A program made the position numbers and the translations under genes. Below are positions 34,368 through 42,709 of a stretch of 64,000 bases of DNA, piece after piece; the stretch's first letter is position 1, and each line of letters opens with the position of its first letter. The stretch lies in contig NZ_JAFLNL010000006.1 in NCBI RefSeq assembly GCF_017313785.1, positions 1 to 64,000 on the forward strand, written 5' to 3'. The notes beneath the pieces were generated by a model. That model made no database searches. It worked only from the letters and a program-made list of their open reading frames with translations, and had not been told where the DNA came from. The stretch is from Flagellimonas aurea (GTDB lineage Bacteria > Bacteroidota > Bacteroidia > Flavobacteriales > Flavobacteriaceae).

Positions 34368-34510
34368 CCAAAATCAAGGAATACGAACAAAACGATAGTT
34401 TTAAAAGTTTTGAGAAGTTTTTGCCAATTCTCTTGAAAGAACTAGACTATTTTGATTCAGAAAAGATAAAGAACTTAATAAAAAAAAGCACATCGAAACA
34501 TAATGTTTAA
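34368..34510 (+). pseudogene. C-terminal fragment of an unknown gene
   Basis: An open frame begins directly at the repeat D boundary and reads AKIKEYEQNDSFKSFEKFL, ending KSTSKHNV before the TAA at 34508. It has no start codon near the repeat, and its AT-rich codons match the next two ORFs. It is probably the tail of a gene whose 5' part was lost when the repeat or the HipBA block arrived. Confidence 0.45.
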
Positions 34511-34522
34511 ATAAACGATTAC
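34505..34522 (+). repeat. Boundary motif GTTYAAATAAACGA, copy 1
   Basis: GTTTAAATAAACGATTA overlaps the stop of the preceding fragment. The next ORF starts within five bases. Related copies are at 34762, 35367 and 40771. Confidence 0.5.
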
Positions 34523-34524
34523 TA

Positions 34525-34758
34525 ATGCTAGATGTTAAACACTATCTTGAGATTTATAAACTTCGCAAAGAGATGATGGAAAAAGGAATTACCAACCCTT
34601 TGCCAGAAGCAAAAAAGGTAATCAATGAAATTGTATCAAAGCTTTCAAAAATGAGCTTGGGTGAAAAAATAGATCTGCACGTTAAAGGTGGAAAATATAT
34701 CATGATGGATTCGAATGAAAAAATCATAGTGACCTTTCCTAATCTTGGAGACAATTAA
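34525..34758 (+). CDS. Small hypothetical protein
   Basis: A 77-residue protein, MLDVKHYLEIYKLRKEMMEK..., mostly helical then a beta-like end (LHVKGGKYIMMDSNEKIIV). I do not recognise it. It lies between two boundary motifs, and its AT-rich codon use matches the fragment before it and the DUF922 gene after it. No signal peptide or membrane segment. Confidence 0.6.
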   Translation: MLDVKHYLEIYKLRKEMMEKGITNPLPEAKKVINEIVSKLSKMSLGEKIDLHVKGGKYIMMDSNEKIIVTFPNLGDN

Positions 34759-34761
34759 ATA

Positions 34762-34777
34762 AGTTCAAATAAACGAT
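34762..34777 (+). repeat. Boundary motif GTTYAAATAAACGA, copy 2
   Basis: GTTCAAATAAACGATTA lies just after the 77-residue ORF stop and before the DUF922 gene. It is identical at 14 of 15 positions to copy 1. Confidence 0.5.
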
Positions 34778-34808
34778 TAACCACCATTTAAAACGAGAAA
34801 TAGAATAT

Positions 34809-35378
34809 TTGAGAAGTGCATTCATAATATTGTTGATTCATATAGGCCTTGCATCATTTGGACAAGAAATAATTCAAGAAAATGATTCCTTAATCCTGTG
34901 GAGTAAAAATAGGCCTTTAACTTGGGATGATTTCAAGGGACCGCCTACGCCAGTTAGGACACATAATAGGGCTGGTACTGGAATGACAATTCAATACATT
35001 AGCATGAAAAATATTTACGGACAAGTTGAGATTAATCCTCTTTGTTATTTCCAAAAATGTCGTTCATGGACAAATACGAATGATTCCAAAACTTTAGATC
35101 ACGAGCAACTTCATTTTGACATTCAAGAACTGTACACAAGAAAATTGCGAAAATCATATAGTGAATATGGTGGAGGAAACTTTAATGATGAAGACTTTTA
35201 CACCTCTACTTCCGATAGCATATATAATTTATGCCAATCGATGCAGGAAAAGTACGACTATGAAGTTTTGGTTAACTATCCAAAGTTTCTTGAATGGAAA
35301 TCAAGAATATCAGAAGAATTGGATGAGTTAAAAGAATATGAGTACACTAAAGATAAATCACTAACAAAGTTCAAATAA
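34809..35378 (+). CDS. DUF922-like secreted putative zinc protease
   Basis: 189 residues, with a probable TTG start followed by a signal peptide (AFIILLIHIGLASFGQ). The conserved entry WSKNRPLTWDDFKG and the motif DHEQLHFDI (HExxH) match DUF922, whose members are thought to be zinc metalloproteases. Function is unproven. The final codons run straight into a boundary motif (AAGTTCAAATAA), so the stop codon is part of the repeat. No ATG lies close to the signal peptide start. Confidence 0.7.
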   Translation: MRSAFIILLIHIGLASFGQEIIQENDSLILWSKNRPLTWDDFKGPPTPVRTHNRAGTGMTIQYISMKNIYGQVEINPLCYFQKCRSWTNTNDSKTLDHEQLHFDIQELYTRKLRKSYSEYGGGNFNDEDFYTSTSDSIYNLCQSMQEKYDYEVLVNYPKFLEWKSRISEELDELKEYEYTKDKSLTKFK

Positions 35379-35383
35379 ACGAT
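35367..35383 (+). repeat. Boundary motif GTTYAAATAAACGA, copy 3
   Basis: GTTCAAATAAACGATT encodes the last codons and stop of the DUF922 gene. It marks the change from AT-rich ORFs to the carbohydrate operon. Confidence 0.5.
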
Positions 35384-35407
35384 TCAATCCAAACCCTTAA
35401 GGGGCCA

Positions 35408-36115
35408 CTAGGTACTTTTTACTTGCAAACAATCAACCTTGGGGTGAAGCCATAAGAAAGTAGCAGGCAATTGGGTAGTTATGATTTTTTTCTTCAATTT
35501 GGAGCGTACTTCTTCTTTGCCCGTTCCATAAATCAAGAGGATTATTCTTTTGGCAGAGAGGATGTTTTGCATACCCAGCGTCATTCCGAACGATGGTTTT
35601 ATATCCAAATCCTTAACCATACCATGCTTTTGTGATGCCTCCGAAAGTTGAGCCACATGGCAAAATGGCTGCAAGTGGTAATCAGGCTCATTAAAGCCAA
35701 TATGTCCGTTCTTCCCCAATCCCAAAATACACAAATCGATTAAACCATCATTTTCAATCTTTTGTTGAATCCTATTACATTCTTTCGAAGCATTTTGTGG
35801 GTTGGTGATAAAACCAGTGTATCGATCATTGGGAATATGCAAGGGACTTAGAAGGTGTTCCTGCAAATAATACTCACAAGAACCTGGGTTTGTATCGGGT
35901 AGCCCGCCCCATTCATCCAATTTTACAATATGGAGCTTTTCGAAAAGCTCTGGCCGATTCAAATATTGCCTTGCCAAAAACTCATAGGTTCCTGTCGGGG
36001 AGTTTCCGGTAGCTGCACAAATACGAAGGTTTTTTTTTCTTTTAAGTTCTGAGAGTACAATATGGCCCGCATATGCGCTCATCGCTTCATAGTCTTCAAA
36101 GAATTGGTTGTTCAT
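35408..36115 (-). CDS. NagB-family 6-phosphate deaminase/isomerase
   Basis: About 235 residues from the ATG at 36115, which forms an ATGA overlap with the gene before; an upstream ATG at 36124 adds three. Family motifs: AATGNSPTGTYEFL (phosphate loop), KLDEWGG (catalytic Asp region) and LGLGKNGHIGFNEP. It should isomerise and deaminate an amino-sugar 6-phosphate such as glucosamine- or galactosamine-6-phosphate. It is the last gene of the GMC-Gfo/Idh-subunit 3 operon and differs from the long NagB at the right edge. Confidence 0.85.
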   Translation of the reverse strand: MNNQFFEDYEAMSAYAGHIVLSELKRKKNLRICAATGNSPTGTYEFLARQYLNRPELFEKLHIVKLDEWGGLPDTNPGSCEYYLQEHLLSPLHIPNDRYTGFITNPQNASKECNRIQQKIENDGLIDLCILGLGKNGHIGFNEPDYHLQPFCHVAQLSEASQKHGMVKDLDIKPSFGMTLGMQNILSAKRIILLIYGTGKEEVRSKLKKKIITTQLPATFLWLHPKVDCLQVKST

Positions 36116-36666
36116 GATATCCAAACGCTTTCACCTGTATAGGGAATGCAGCCTTCAAATCTACCGGGAACTGGATTGTAACGAAGGGCTTGGGTCGCAC
36201 CAATCTCAGAAGTAAAATAACCCCAAACGGTAAGCTCTTTGAGCATGGTGAAAAAATGGGGCTTCTCCAAAGATGTGGCTTTTTTGGCCTCCTCATCAAA
36301 TTGGGTAAGTAGATTTAGTTTTTTTTCTTTCGATAAAGAGAGAAATGATTCTCGAAATACATCTATGGATCTTTCCTCGATTTTATCCAAACCACTGATA
36401 AAGATTAAGGCTTCATCTTTACTGTAACAGTCATTTACGATTGTTTTCATAAATGCTCCAATATGAGCTGCCTTTGCCCCAGGGGACTCGTTTGTGTCAG
36501 GAAGAATGGTTTCGCCTATTTCATCAAGAAAGTGAACATCGTCATTGGTTACAATTTCAGCTCTTTTCTTGGGGGGTACAACACAGCCCGACAAAAAGAA
36601 TTGGGCTCCTATGACACTTCCTCCCAAAATGGTGGCTGTAAGTTTTAAAGCATCTCTTCTTTCCAT
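36112..36666 (-). CDS. Gluconate 2-dehydrogenase subunit 3-like protein
   Basis: 184 residues. The N-terminus ERRDALKLTATILGGSVIG has a Tat-type twin Arg and ends at a lipobox (LSGC), so it is probably an exported lipoprotein. The core FLDEIGETILPDTNESPGAK is typical of the family, which partners GMC oxidoreductases as a small subunit. The GMC gene is two genes upstream in the same operon, so they probably form a glycoside- or polyol-oxidising complex. Confidence 0.87.
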   Translation of the reverse strand: MERRDALKLTATILGGSVIGAQFFLSGCVVPPKKRAEIVTNDDVHFLDEIGETILPDTNESPGAKAAHIGAFMKTIVNDCYSKDEALIFISGLDKIEERSIDVFRESFLSLSKEKKLNLLTQFDEEAKKATSLEKPHFFTMLKELTVWGYFTSEIGATQALRYNPVPGRFEGCIPYTGESVWIS

Positions 36667-36701
36667 GTTTTAATCTGTTTGGAATAGTGGGAACATGACC
36701 A

Positions 36702-37784
36702 CTATACTTTCTTCCATAATTTATAGGGCTTGTCCACATCCGATTTGAAAGGAAGTGGCACTTTTTTTCCAGTGCCCGCTGATTCATAGGCCGCAAGAAT
36801 CACTTCCAGTACAGCCTTTCCATCTTCCCCTGTCACCAAGGACTGTTTGTCATTTTTGACACAATCCACAAAATGTTCAAATTCCTGTGGGAAGCCATAG
36901 TTCCAACTCTCTTCAAACATGGTATAGCTCCACCCAATGGTGTTTCCTGCCTTTTCCACAGCATAGCCCACTCCCTTGCTACTGTATGTTTGGATTGAGT
37001 TGCCTTGGAGTATATCTGCGTAGGCCACTCCTTCAGAACCATGTATTTCGGCTTTATCGTCCATGCCCCCAAGTTTGGTCCAGCTTTCTTCCATTACGGC
37101 CGTTACACCATCTTCGAATTCCAGAATAATAATGGAGTTGTCATCACCTTCGGTTTTATCGCCGTGCACACTGGTCATCATTTGGGCATATACCGATTTG
37201 ATGTTTTTTTTAGGATGTAGCCATCTAAAAAATTGGATGGCATGGCAGCCCATATCCATAGTTACCCCACCTCCAGAGCGTTCAATATCCCAAAAGTGGT
37301 CGGCGTGAGGACCATCGTGTTTTTCCGATTGTTTGAAGAGCACAGGTTCTCCAAGGGCTCCTTCGTCCAATAAAGCCTTCAAACGTACATATTTAGGGGC
37401 GAAACAAAGTTCTTCGGCATACATGAGCTTTACATTGGCTTTTTTACAGGCATCGATCATTAAATCCGCTTCCTTTAAGTTCATGCACAAAGGTTTTTCA
37501 ACCACTACATGTTTGCCTGCCTTTGCTATCTTTAAAGTAATCTCACAGTGTAGATAGTTGGGTGCGCCAATGACCACCATATCAATTTGCGGCATTGCCA
37601 ACATTTTGTCCAGATCCGTAAAATGATTGGGAATGTTGAACTTTTTCGCAAAGTTTTCGGCATGCCCTTTTGTAGGAGACATTACCGCTAAAATCTCTGC
37701 ATCCGATACCCTGCTCAATGCATCGGCATGTATACTTGATATGAATTGAGAACCGACGAGTCCGACTCCGACTTTTTTGTCCAT
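36702..37784 (-). CDS. Gfo/Idh/MocA family oxidoreductase
   Basis: A 360-residue NAD(P)-dependent sugar dehydrogenase. The Rossmann motif is VGLVGSQFISSIHADA, the conserved Lys lies in VVEKPLCMN, and MDMGCHAIQFFRW carries the substrate-side His. There is no signal peptide, so it is cytosolic. In operons with a GMC oxidoreductase such enzymes often act on 3-keto sugars; that role is inferred from context. It is 12 bases after the GMC gene. Confidence 0.92.
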   Translation of the reverse strand: MDKKVGVGLVGSQFISSIHADALSRVSDAEILAVMSPTKGHAENFAKKFNIPNHFTDLDKMLAMPQIDMVVIGAPNYLHCEITLKIAKAGKHVVVEKPLCMNLKEADLMIDACKKANVKLMYAEELCFAPKYVRLKALLDEGALGEPVLFKQSEKHDGPHADHFWDIERSGGGVTMDMGCHAIQFFRWLHPKKNIKSVYAQMMTSVHGDKTEGDDNSIIILEFEDGVTAVMEESWTKLGGMDDKAEIHGSEGVAYADILQGNSIQTYSSKGVGYAVEKAGNTIGWSYTMFEESWNYGFPQEFEHFVDCVKNDKQSLVTGEDGKAVLEVILAAYESAGTGKKVPLPFKSDVDKPYKLWKKV

Positions 37785-37796
37785 AATCTTAATTTA

Positions 37797-39485
37797 TTAT
37801 AACAATCCTTTTTTAAACTGGGCCGCAGCATATGTGGCTGCCCGTGCTGTAAGTGCCATATACAGAATGGATGGACTTTGATTGCCCGTACTGGTCATAC
37901 AGGCGCCATCGGTCACAAATACATTTTTGCATTCATGCATTTGGTTGTATTTGTTCAGAAGGGAAGTCTCAGGGTCTTTCCCCATTCTTACACCACCCAT
38001 TTCGTGGATATCCAATCCAGGTGCTTGGTTGTTGTCCTGTGTGTCTATATCCGTACAGCCCATTTTTTCGAGCATGCGACGACTTTCCACAAGAAAATCT
38101 TTAATCATTTTTTCGTCATTTTCATCATAACCAACATCTGTGACAAGTAAGGGAATACCCCAATCATCTGTCTTATCCTGGCTCAAATAAACCCTGTTCG
38201 ATGCTTTTGGGATAGTTTCTCCCTGCATGTACATATAGATTTGCCAATTCCCGGGTTTACTTAGTTTGTGTTTAAAGTCCGCCCCAAGGTGTGGTTTTTC
38301 GTCAGGGATTTCTTCGGCTCTGTTTCGATAGGCTCCGGTAAAAATGGTATATCCGCCAAGGAAATCGGTATCCTGTTCCTTTAAATTCCGGTAATTGGCT
38401 ATAATACATTCCGATGGCCTTGAACCATAATAATATTTGTCCTCATATCCACTGATTTTGGCACCTGCTCGGGCCCTGTATATATGAAAACCGATATACC
38501 TTCCCAATAAGTCATGATCGTTGCCCAGACCATTGGGAAAACGATCGGATTTTGAATTGAGTAAAATCAAATTGGAATTGAGTGCCGATGCATTCACAAA
38601 AATAATTCTGGCGCTGAAGATGAACTCCTCTTTTGTATTGGAATCAATGACCTTGACACCGGAAGCTTTTCCCGAATCCTCATCGTAAACAATTGAATGC
38701 ACTACCGAAAACGGTCTAATCGTTAGGTTACCTGTTTTCTCGGCCCAAGGCAATGTGGAGGTATTAGAACTGAAGTACCCTCCGAATGGACATCCTCTCA
38801 TACACTTATTGCGACAAAGGCACTTGCCCCTACCTTGATCCAAATGGGTTTGCTCTGGTTCGCTGAGATGCGCCCATCTTCCCTGAGCCAAATATCTTCC
38901 AGAGAAATGTTCTTCGAGCGTGCTTTTCATGTGTTCCTCAACGCAGTTCAGTTCGAAGGGGGGCAAAAATTCCCCATCGGGCATAGACTCAATACCATCC
39001 TTATTACCACATACGCCAATGAATTTCTCCACATGGGAGTACCATGGGGCAATATCATTATAATCAATGGGCCAACCTATCCCATAATTGTACTTTTCAG
39101 GTGCTTTGAACTCGTAATCGCTCCAACGTTGACAGGCCCTTCCCCAAATCAAAGATTTTCCACCGACTTGATATCCCCGTATCCAGTCAAATGGTTTTTC
39201 CTGTACATAGGGATGGTCTGCATCCTTTATAAAAAAATGGGCCGTATCCTCCCCAAATCCGGATGCCTTGGTAATCAATGGGTTTTCTTCATAGAACTTT
39301 TTGGTCATTCGGCCCCGGTGTTCAAAATCCCACGGATCCATGGTCATGGTGGGATAATCTTTGATGTGCTCTACATCCCTTCCCCTTTCCAGTACGAGCG
39401 TTTTTAAGCCTTGTTCACAAAGTTCTTTGGCAGCCCAGCCTCCAGATATTCCCGATCCTATAACGATGGCATCAAAATGTTCCAT
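37797..39485 (-). CDS. GMC family oxidoreductase
   Basis: A 562-residue FAD-dependent enzyme. The dinucleotide fold is VIGSGISGGWAAKELCEQG, and the C-terminal catalytic region contains LDIHEMGGVRMG and STGNQSPSILYMALTARA. A cysteine-rich stretch (CLCRNKCMRGCPFGG) near residue 230 may bind a metal cluster. With subunit 3 it probably forms a membrane-linked dehydrogenase oxidising a glycoside, perhaps at C3. It is the first gene of the operon, divergent from the AraC gene across 250 bases of probable regulatory DNA. Confidence 0.92.
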   Translation of the reverse strand: MEHFDAIVIGSGISGGWAAKELCEQGLKTLVLERGRDVEHIKDYPTMTMDPWDFEHRGRMTKKFYEENPLITKASGFGEDTAHFFIKDADHPYVQEKPFDWIRGYQVGGKSLIWGRACQRWSDYEFKAPEKYNYGIGWPIDYNDIAPWYSHVEKFIGVCGNKDGIESMPDGEFLPPFELNCVEEHMKSTLEEHFSGRYLAQGRWAHLSEPEQTHLDQGRGKCLCRNKCMRGCPFGGYFSSNTSTLPWAEKTGNLTIRPFSVVHSIVYDEDSGKASGVKVIDSNTKEEFIFSARIIFVNASALNSNLILLNSKSDRFPNGLGNDHDLLGRYIGFHIYRARAGAKISGYEDKYYYGSRPSECIIANYRNLKEQDTDFLGGYTIFTGAYRNRAEEIPDEKPHLGADFKHKLSKPGNWQIYMYMQGETIPKASNRVYLSQDKTDDWGIPLLVTDVGYDENDEKMIKDFLVESRRMLEKMGCTDIDTQDNNQAPGLDIHEMGGVRMGKDPETSLLNKYNQMHECKNVFVTDGACMTSTGNQSPSILYMALTARAATYAAAQFKKGLL

Positions 39486-39736
39486 AAAAATTCATAATTA
39501 AGAAATGTTCCATTTGATTGTTAATAAACCAGATGTGCCTAACTAATAAATCCGTTCAAAAAACAACCTCGATTTTCCGGTTTACTGTGTGTCCGAGTTT
39601 CTTATCAGTAGTGATAAACTCATTCCCAAGAACAAATTGTAATTGCCTTGATTAAAGTTTAATTTCAAATATGGTCAATTCTTATATGTGTCTTTTTGTA
39701 AATTACTCCATATTTTTTGTAAAATCATGAAAGAAT

Positions 39737-40537
39737 ATGATAAATGGAGCACAGATAGATGATTTTAAACGCTTTTATTTTGAACTTGACGATAACAAGC
39801 CCATCCAAATCTTATTGAACAGGCATGAAAACAGAGAAGAAGGTTGGTTTGACATGCATTATGAATTCGAACTGGGAGTAGTATTGAAAGGTAAAATGAA
39901 ACGCTCGTACCTAGGATACGATATAGAAATAGGGCCAGGGGAGGTTTGGTTTTGCAATATGTGGGAACCACATGGTTTTGAAATACTGGAGGCACCCTGT
40001 GAGGTGGCTGTATTTGTTATCGACCCAAGATATTTGGCAACCACACTTTTCTTAGATAGGGATATGACTTCAACATTTATGGTTCCACCAATGGATAGAC
40101 CTAGGACAGCAGTAAATTTGAAGGGCGAAATAAAGAATCTGGCAAAAAAAGTCCAACAAAGGTTTTCCAAAAAATATGATGCGGACTGGGCTAAAATATA
40201 TTTATTTGAATTGTTGCTTTCCCTTATGGAAGGATGGAAAGTTCCCTTTCAAAAATCAAATCATGGACATAGAACCTCTATTCAAGGAGCCTTACGCTTG
40301 ATTTTTGAAGAAAAAAGGCTCATAACCACTAAAGAGGCAGCTTTGGCGTGCCACATGTCCGTAACTAAATTCACGGCCTTGTTCAAAGATCTAATGGGTT
40401 CAACCTTTTCTGATTTTGCATTACAATATCGAGTGAAGGGAGCCTCTTTTCAGCTAAAAAATTCTAATCTGACCCAAGAGACCGTAGCACTTAACTGGGG
40501 ATTTTCCGATGCAAGCCACCTTCATAAATATTTGTAA
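39737..40537 (+). CDS. AraC family transcriptional regulator, C-terminus truncated
   Basis: 266 residues. The N-terminal half is a cupin-like sensor (FDMHYEFELGVVLKG, GPGEVWFCNMWEPHGFEI). The C-terminal AraC helix-turn-helix pair begins at LACHMSVTKFTALF and ends abruptly after GFSDASHLHKYL; family members continue about 15 more residues. The frame then enters unrelated sequence, indicating a recombination breakpoint near 40537. It is divergent from the GMC operon, its likely target. DNA binding may be impaired. Confidence 0.87.
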   Translation: MINGAQIDDFKRFYFELDDNKPIQILLNRHENREEGWFDMHYEFELGVVLKGKMKRSYLGYDIEIGPGEVWFCNMWEPHGFEILEAPCEVAVFVIDPRYLATTLFLDRDMTSTFMVPPMDRPRTAVNLKGEIKNLAKKVQQRFSKKYDADWAKIYLFELLLSLMEGWKVPFQKSNHGHRTSIQGALRLIFEEKRLITTKEAALACHMSVTKFTALFKDLMGSTFSDFALQYRVKGASFQLKNSNLTQETVALNWGFSDASHLHKYL

Positions 40538-40769
40538 AACACATAAAATCCCAAATGGGGTAAGGCTACAACCCGAATTGAACATTTTGATTGATAAAAT
40601 TGTGGCGGAAAAATGGCACACCGGAGACAAAATTTCGGAACATATTGAGGAAATAAAATTTGAGGAATTTGATAACTCAACTAAGGATAAAATTCTGACC
40701 GAATTGTTCAATATCCAAATTAGAATGGTTGATGACGGAGAGGAAACGGACTCTTATTGGCATCTTTAA
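40509..40769 (+). pseudogene. Fragment of an unknown gene fused to the AraC end
   Basis: The frame is open from within the AraC gene to 40769. From about 40541 it reads KTHKIPNGVRLQPELNILID and ends GEETDSYWHL. The start lies inside AraC in another frame, so this is probably the 3' part of a gene joined to AraC by recombination. It ends at a boundary motif. Confidence 0.4.
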
Positions 40770-40770
40770 A

Positions 40771-40785
40771 GTTTAAATAAACGAC
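40771..40785 (+). repeat. Boundary motif GTTYAAATAAACGA, copy 4
   Basis: GTTTAAATAAACGACGG follows the stop of the preceding fragment by one base. It is about 5.4 kb from copy 3, and again at the 3' end of an AT-rich piece. Confidence 0.45.
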
Positions 40786-40801
40786 GGGCAACCATTCATT
40801 G

Positions 40802-40828
40802 TAAATTTGCGTCTCTACGTATAGAGAC
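40802..40828 (+). promoter_or_regulatory. Promoter -7 box and palindrome upstream of the alpha/beta hydrolase
   Basis: TAAATTTG at 40802-40809 is followed by GTCTCTA-CGTA-TAGAGAC (40811-40828), a perfect 7-bp inverted repeat at the likely start of transcription. This suggests a repressor site. Confidence 0.45.
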
Positions 40829-40858
40829 TGAAATTTTACTCTATAAAATCATTACATT

Positions 40859-42265
40859 TTGAAGAAAATCATCCAATCAGCTGTTCATTTTCTATGCTTC
40901 TTTGCATTTTGGACCGCTCAATCCCAATCTTGTCCTAATTCCGATAATGTCCCTGAACTTGATGGCTCCGTTTGCATTACTACCAAAGCCCCCCTGAATT
41001 ATCAAGAAGGTGATGAAAATACTATAAACTTGTTCGTTAGAAAGTTTCCTGCAAAAAAAGATAGAAAGGGATCTATCTGGTTAATACCTGGAGGACCTGG
41101 TGAATCCGGTGCAAGTCTATATCCTCTGATCGATCAGTTCTCTAACCTATTTCCTCATCTGGATATTTTTGTTCCTGATCATAGGGGCACTGGATATTCC
41201 AGTAAAATATGTCCCAAAGAAGAAATAGTTGATTCTCCAGATGGGATGGCTCTGGCCAATGATGAATGGGGTCCCTGCTTTAACTACATGTACAGCAATT
41301 TGGAGTACGTAAAGGCATTTACTATTACCAATGCCGCTAGGGACCTTAGCTTCTTGATCAATGAATTTAGTGGAACGGAAGAGCGCTACATCTACGGTGT
41401 TTCCTATGGAACACAATTGGTATTACGTTTGTTACAATTAGGGACAGTAGATCTGGATGCCGTCATCTTGGATTCTCTGGTTCCCCTTCAAGACGATGAT
41501 GAATTTGATCTAAGCCACAGATCATTGGTCACGGATGATGTTGGAAAATCTTTCCTTGAACAAGTTGATCATAGGGAACCTAACGACATAACCTTGGAAG
41601 AGCAATTGAACAGCATCATAGAGCGCACTAAAACGGATACTGAGTTTGCTGCTAATTTACCAAAACAGGATCTGGCCATCCTTTTTGGTATGATGTTGGA
41701 CATACCTTATGTACGGAATTCAATACCAGAAATCATAAAGGGGCTTAATAGCAACGACTATGAACCACTCCAAAAGGCCATCACACAGATCACAGCGTTT
41801 TATAATGACTATGGCGCGGCGTATCAATCCTCAACCAATTCCATTCCATTAACCCAGGTCATTACTGCTTCTGAAAATAATCTGAGACCTGAAATGACAA
41901 AAACCGAAGTTATTGATGAGTCAAAAGATTTATTGTTTAAAAGTCCACTCCCCAGTTTAATTGCTGAAAATTCGATGCCAACCTACTCTAGGGATGAACA
42001 CTTTGGGAAAACACCACAACACATACCGCCAACTTTGATTATCAATGGTACGCTCGATTCCAAAACACATATTAAGGGAGCCGTGCGACATTACAAGCGT
42101 CTTGCCCAAAACAGCAGTTCAATATCCTTTATCAGAGTTAAGAACGCTCCGCATTTTATTGCACTTTTTGCACCAAGTGCATTTGAAAAAGTTGTAAGCA
42201 GGTTTATGAATACTAAGGCAATAGGAAACCAAACCGTTTCCGATGATAGCTTAGAAATAAATTAA
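40859..42265 (+). CDS. Secreted alpha/beta hydrolase (TAP/S33 peptidase-like)
   Basis: 468 residues from a TTG start; a signal peptide (HFLCFFAFWTAQSQ) follows. The hydrolase core shows the oxyanion motif LIPGGPGESG, DHRGTGYS, the nucleophile Ser in YGVSYGTQL, an Asp in GTLDSKTH and a His in NAPHFIA. This matches tripeptidyl aminopeptidase-like S33 enzymes that release peptides from N-termini. It is probably periplasmic or secreted. It lies alone between the AraC fragment and the glycan genes. Confidence 0.85.
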   Translation: MKKIIQSAVHFLCFFAFWTAQSQSCPNSDNVPELDGSVCITTKAPLNYQEGDENTINLFVRKFPAKKDRKGSIWLIPGGPGESGASLYPLIDQFSNLFPHLDIFVPDHRGTGYSSKICPKEEIVDSPDGMALANDEWGPCFNYMYSNLEYVKAFTITNAARDLSFLINEFSGTEERYIYGVSYGTQLVLRLLQLGTVDLDAVILDSLVPLQDDDEFDLSHRSLVTDDVGKSFLEQVDHREPNDITLEEQLNSIIERTKTDTEFAANLPKQDLAILFGMMLDIPYVRNSIPEIIKGLNSNDYEPLQKAITQITAFYNDYGAAYQSSTNSIPLTQVITASENNLRPEMTKTEVIDESKDLLFKSPLPSLIAENSMPTYSRDEHFGKTPQHIPPTLIINGTLDSKTHIKGAVRHYKRLAQNSSSISFIRVKNAPHFIALFAPSAFEKVVSRFMNTKAIGNQTVSDDSLEIN

Positions 42266-42709
42266 TTAATGATACCGCCCAATATTTTTGTTGGTTCAAA
42301 AATATGGAGCAATTTTATTGCTTAGGAACTATGTTCGCTTCTAATTCCTTTTATTGTTTTAACGTTTTTATCTAATTAAGCCTCCAGAGCAATAGTTTGG
42401 AAAAACGATTTATTTTAAGTCTTTTAGCTCCAATAAGAATCTTGTGACTATTATTTGGCCACCAAGAAAAATAGTAGTTCGCTAAAGGAATTACTCGAGT
42501 GAATTTGGAATAGGCACTCCAAGTGCAAACAAGTCTCTTCTGTATTCGAGAGAATGAGACTTTACTTGATGATTTGGATTCGGTAGTACTTATTGTGAAT
42601 CTATGAACAGGAAAGGTCCAAGAGGATAAAAAACCCTGAACCTCTGTTCACCTTACTTTCAAAACATATCAATGTTCTATCAATCGCTTTGATTGGTGAA
42701 AAAATTGGA
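42266..42709. other. 444-base gap with no gene seen
   Basis: AT-rich DNA between the hydrolase and phosphatase genes, whose stops face each other. No ORF of interest, RNA or repeat copy was recognised. A short stem CAATC/GATTG lies near 42685 but lacks a T-run. Confidence 0.5.

Noticed and set aside
34505..35383. Integron attC array
   Set aside because: The recurrent motif lacks the R'/R'' core sites and long palindrome of attC, and no IntI-type integrase is present.
42684..42698. Possible terminator CAATC-GCTTT-GATTG
   Set aside because: The stem is only five bases and is not followed by a T-run in either direction.
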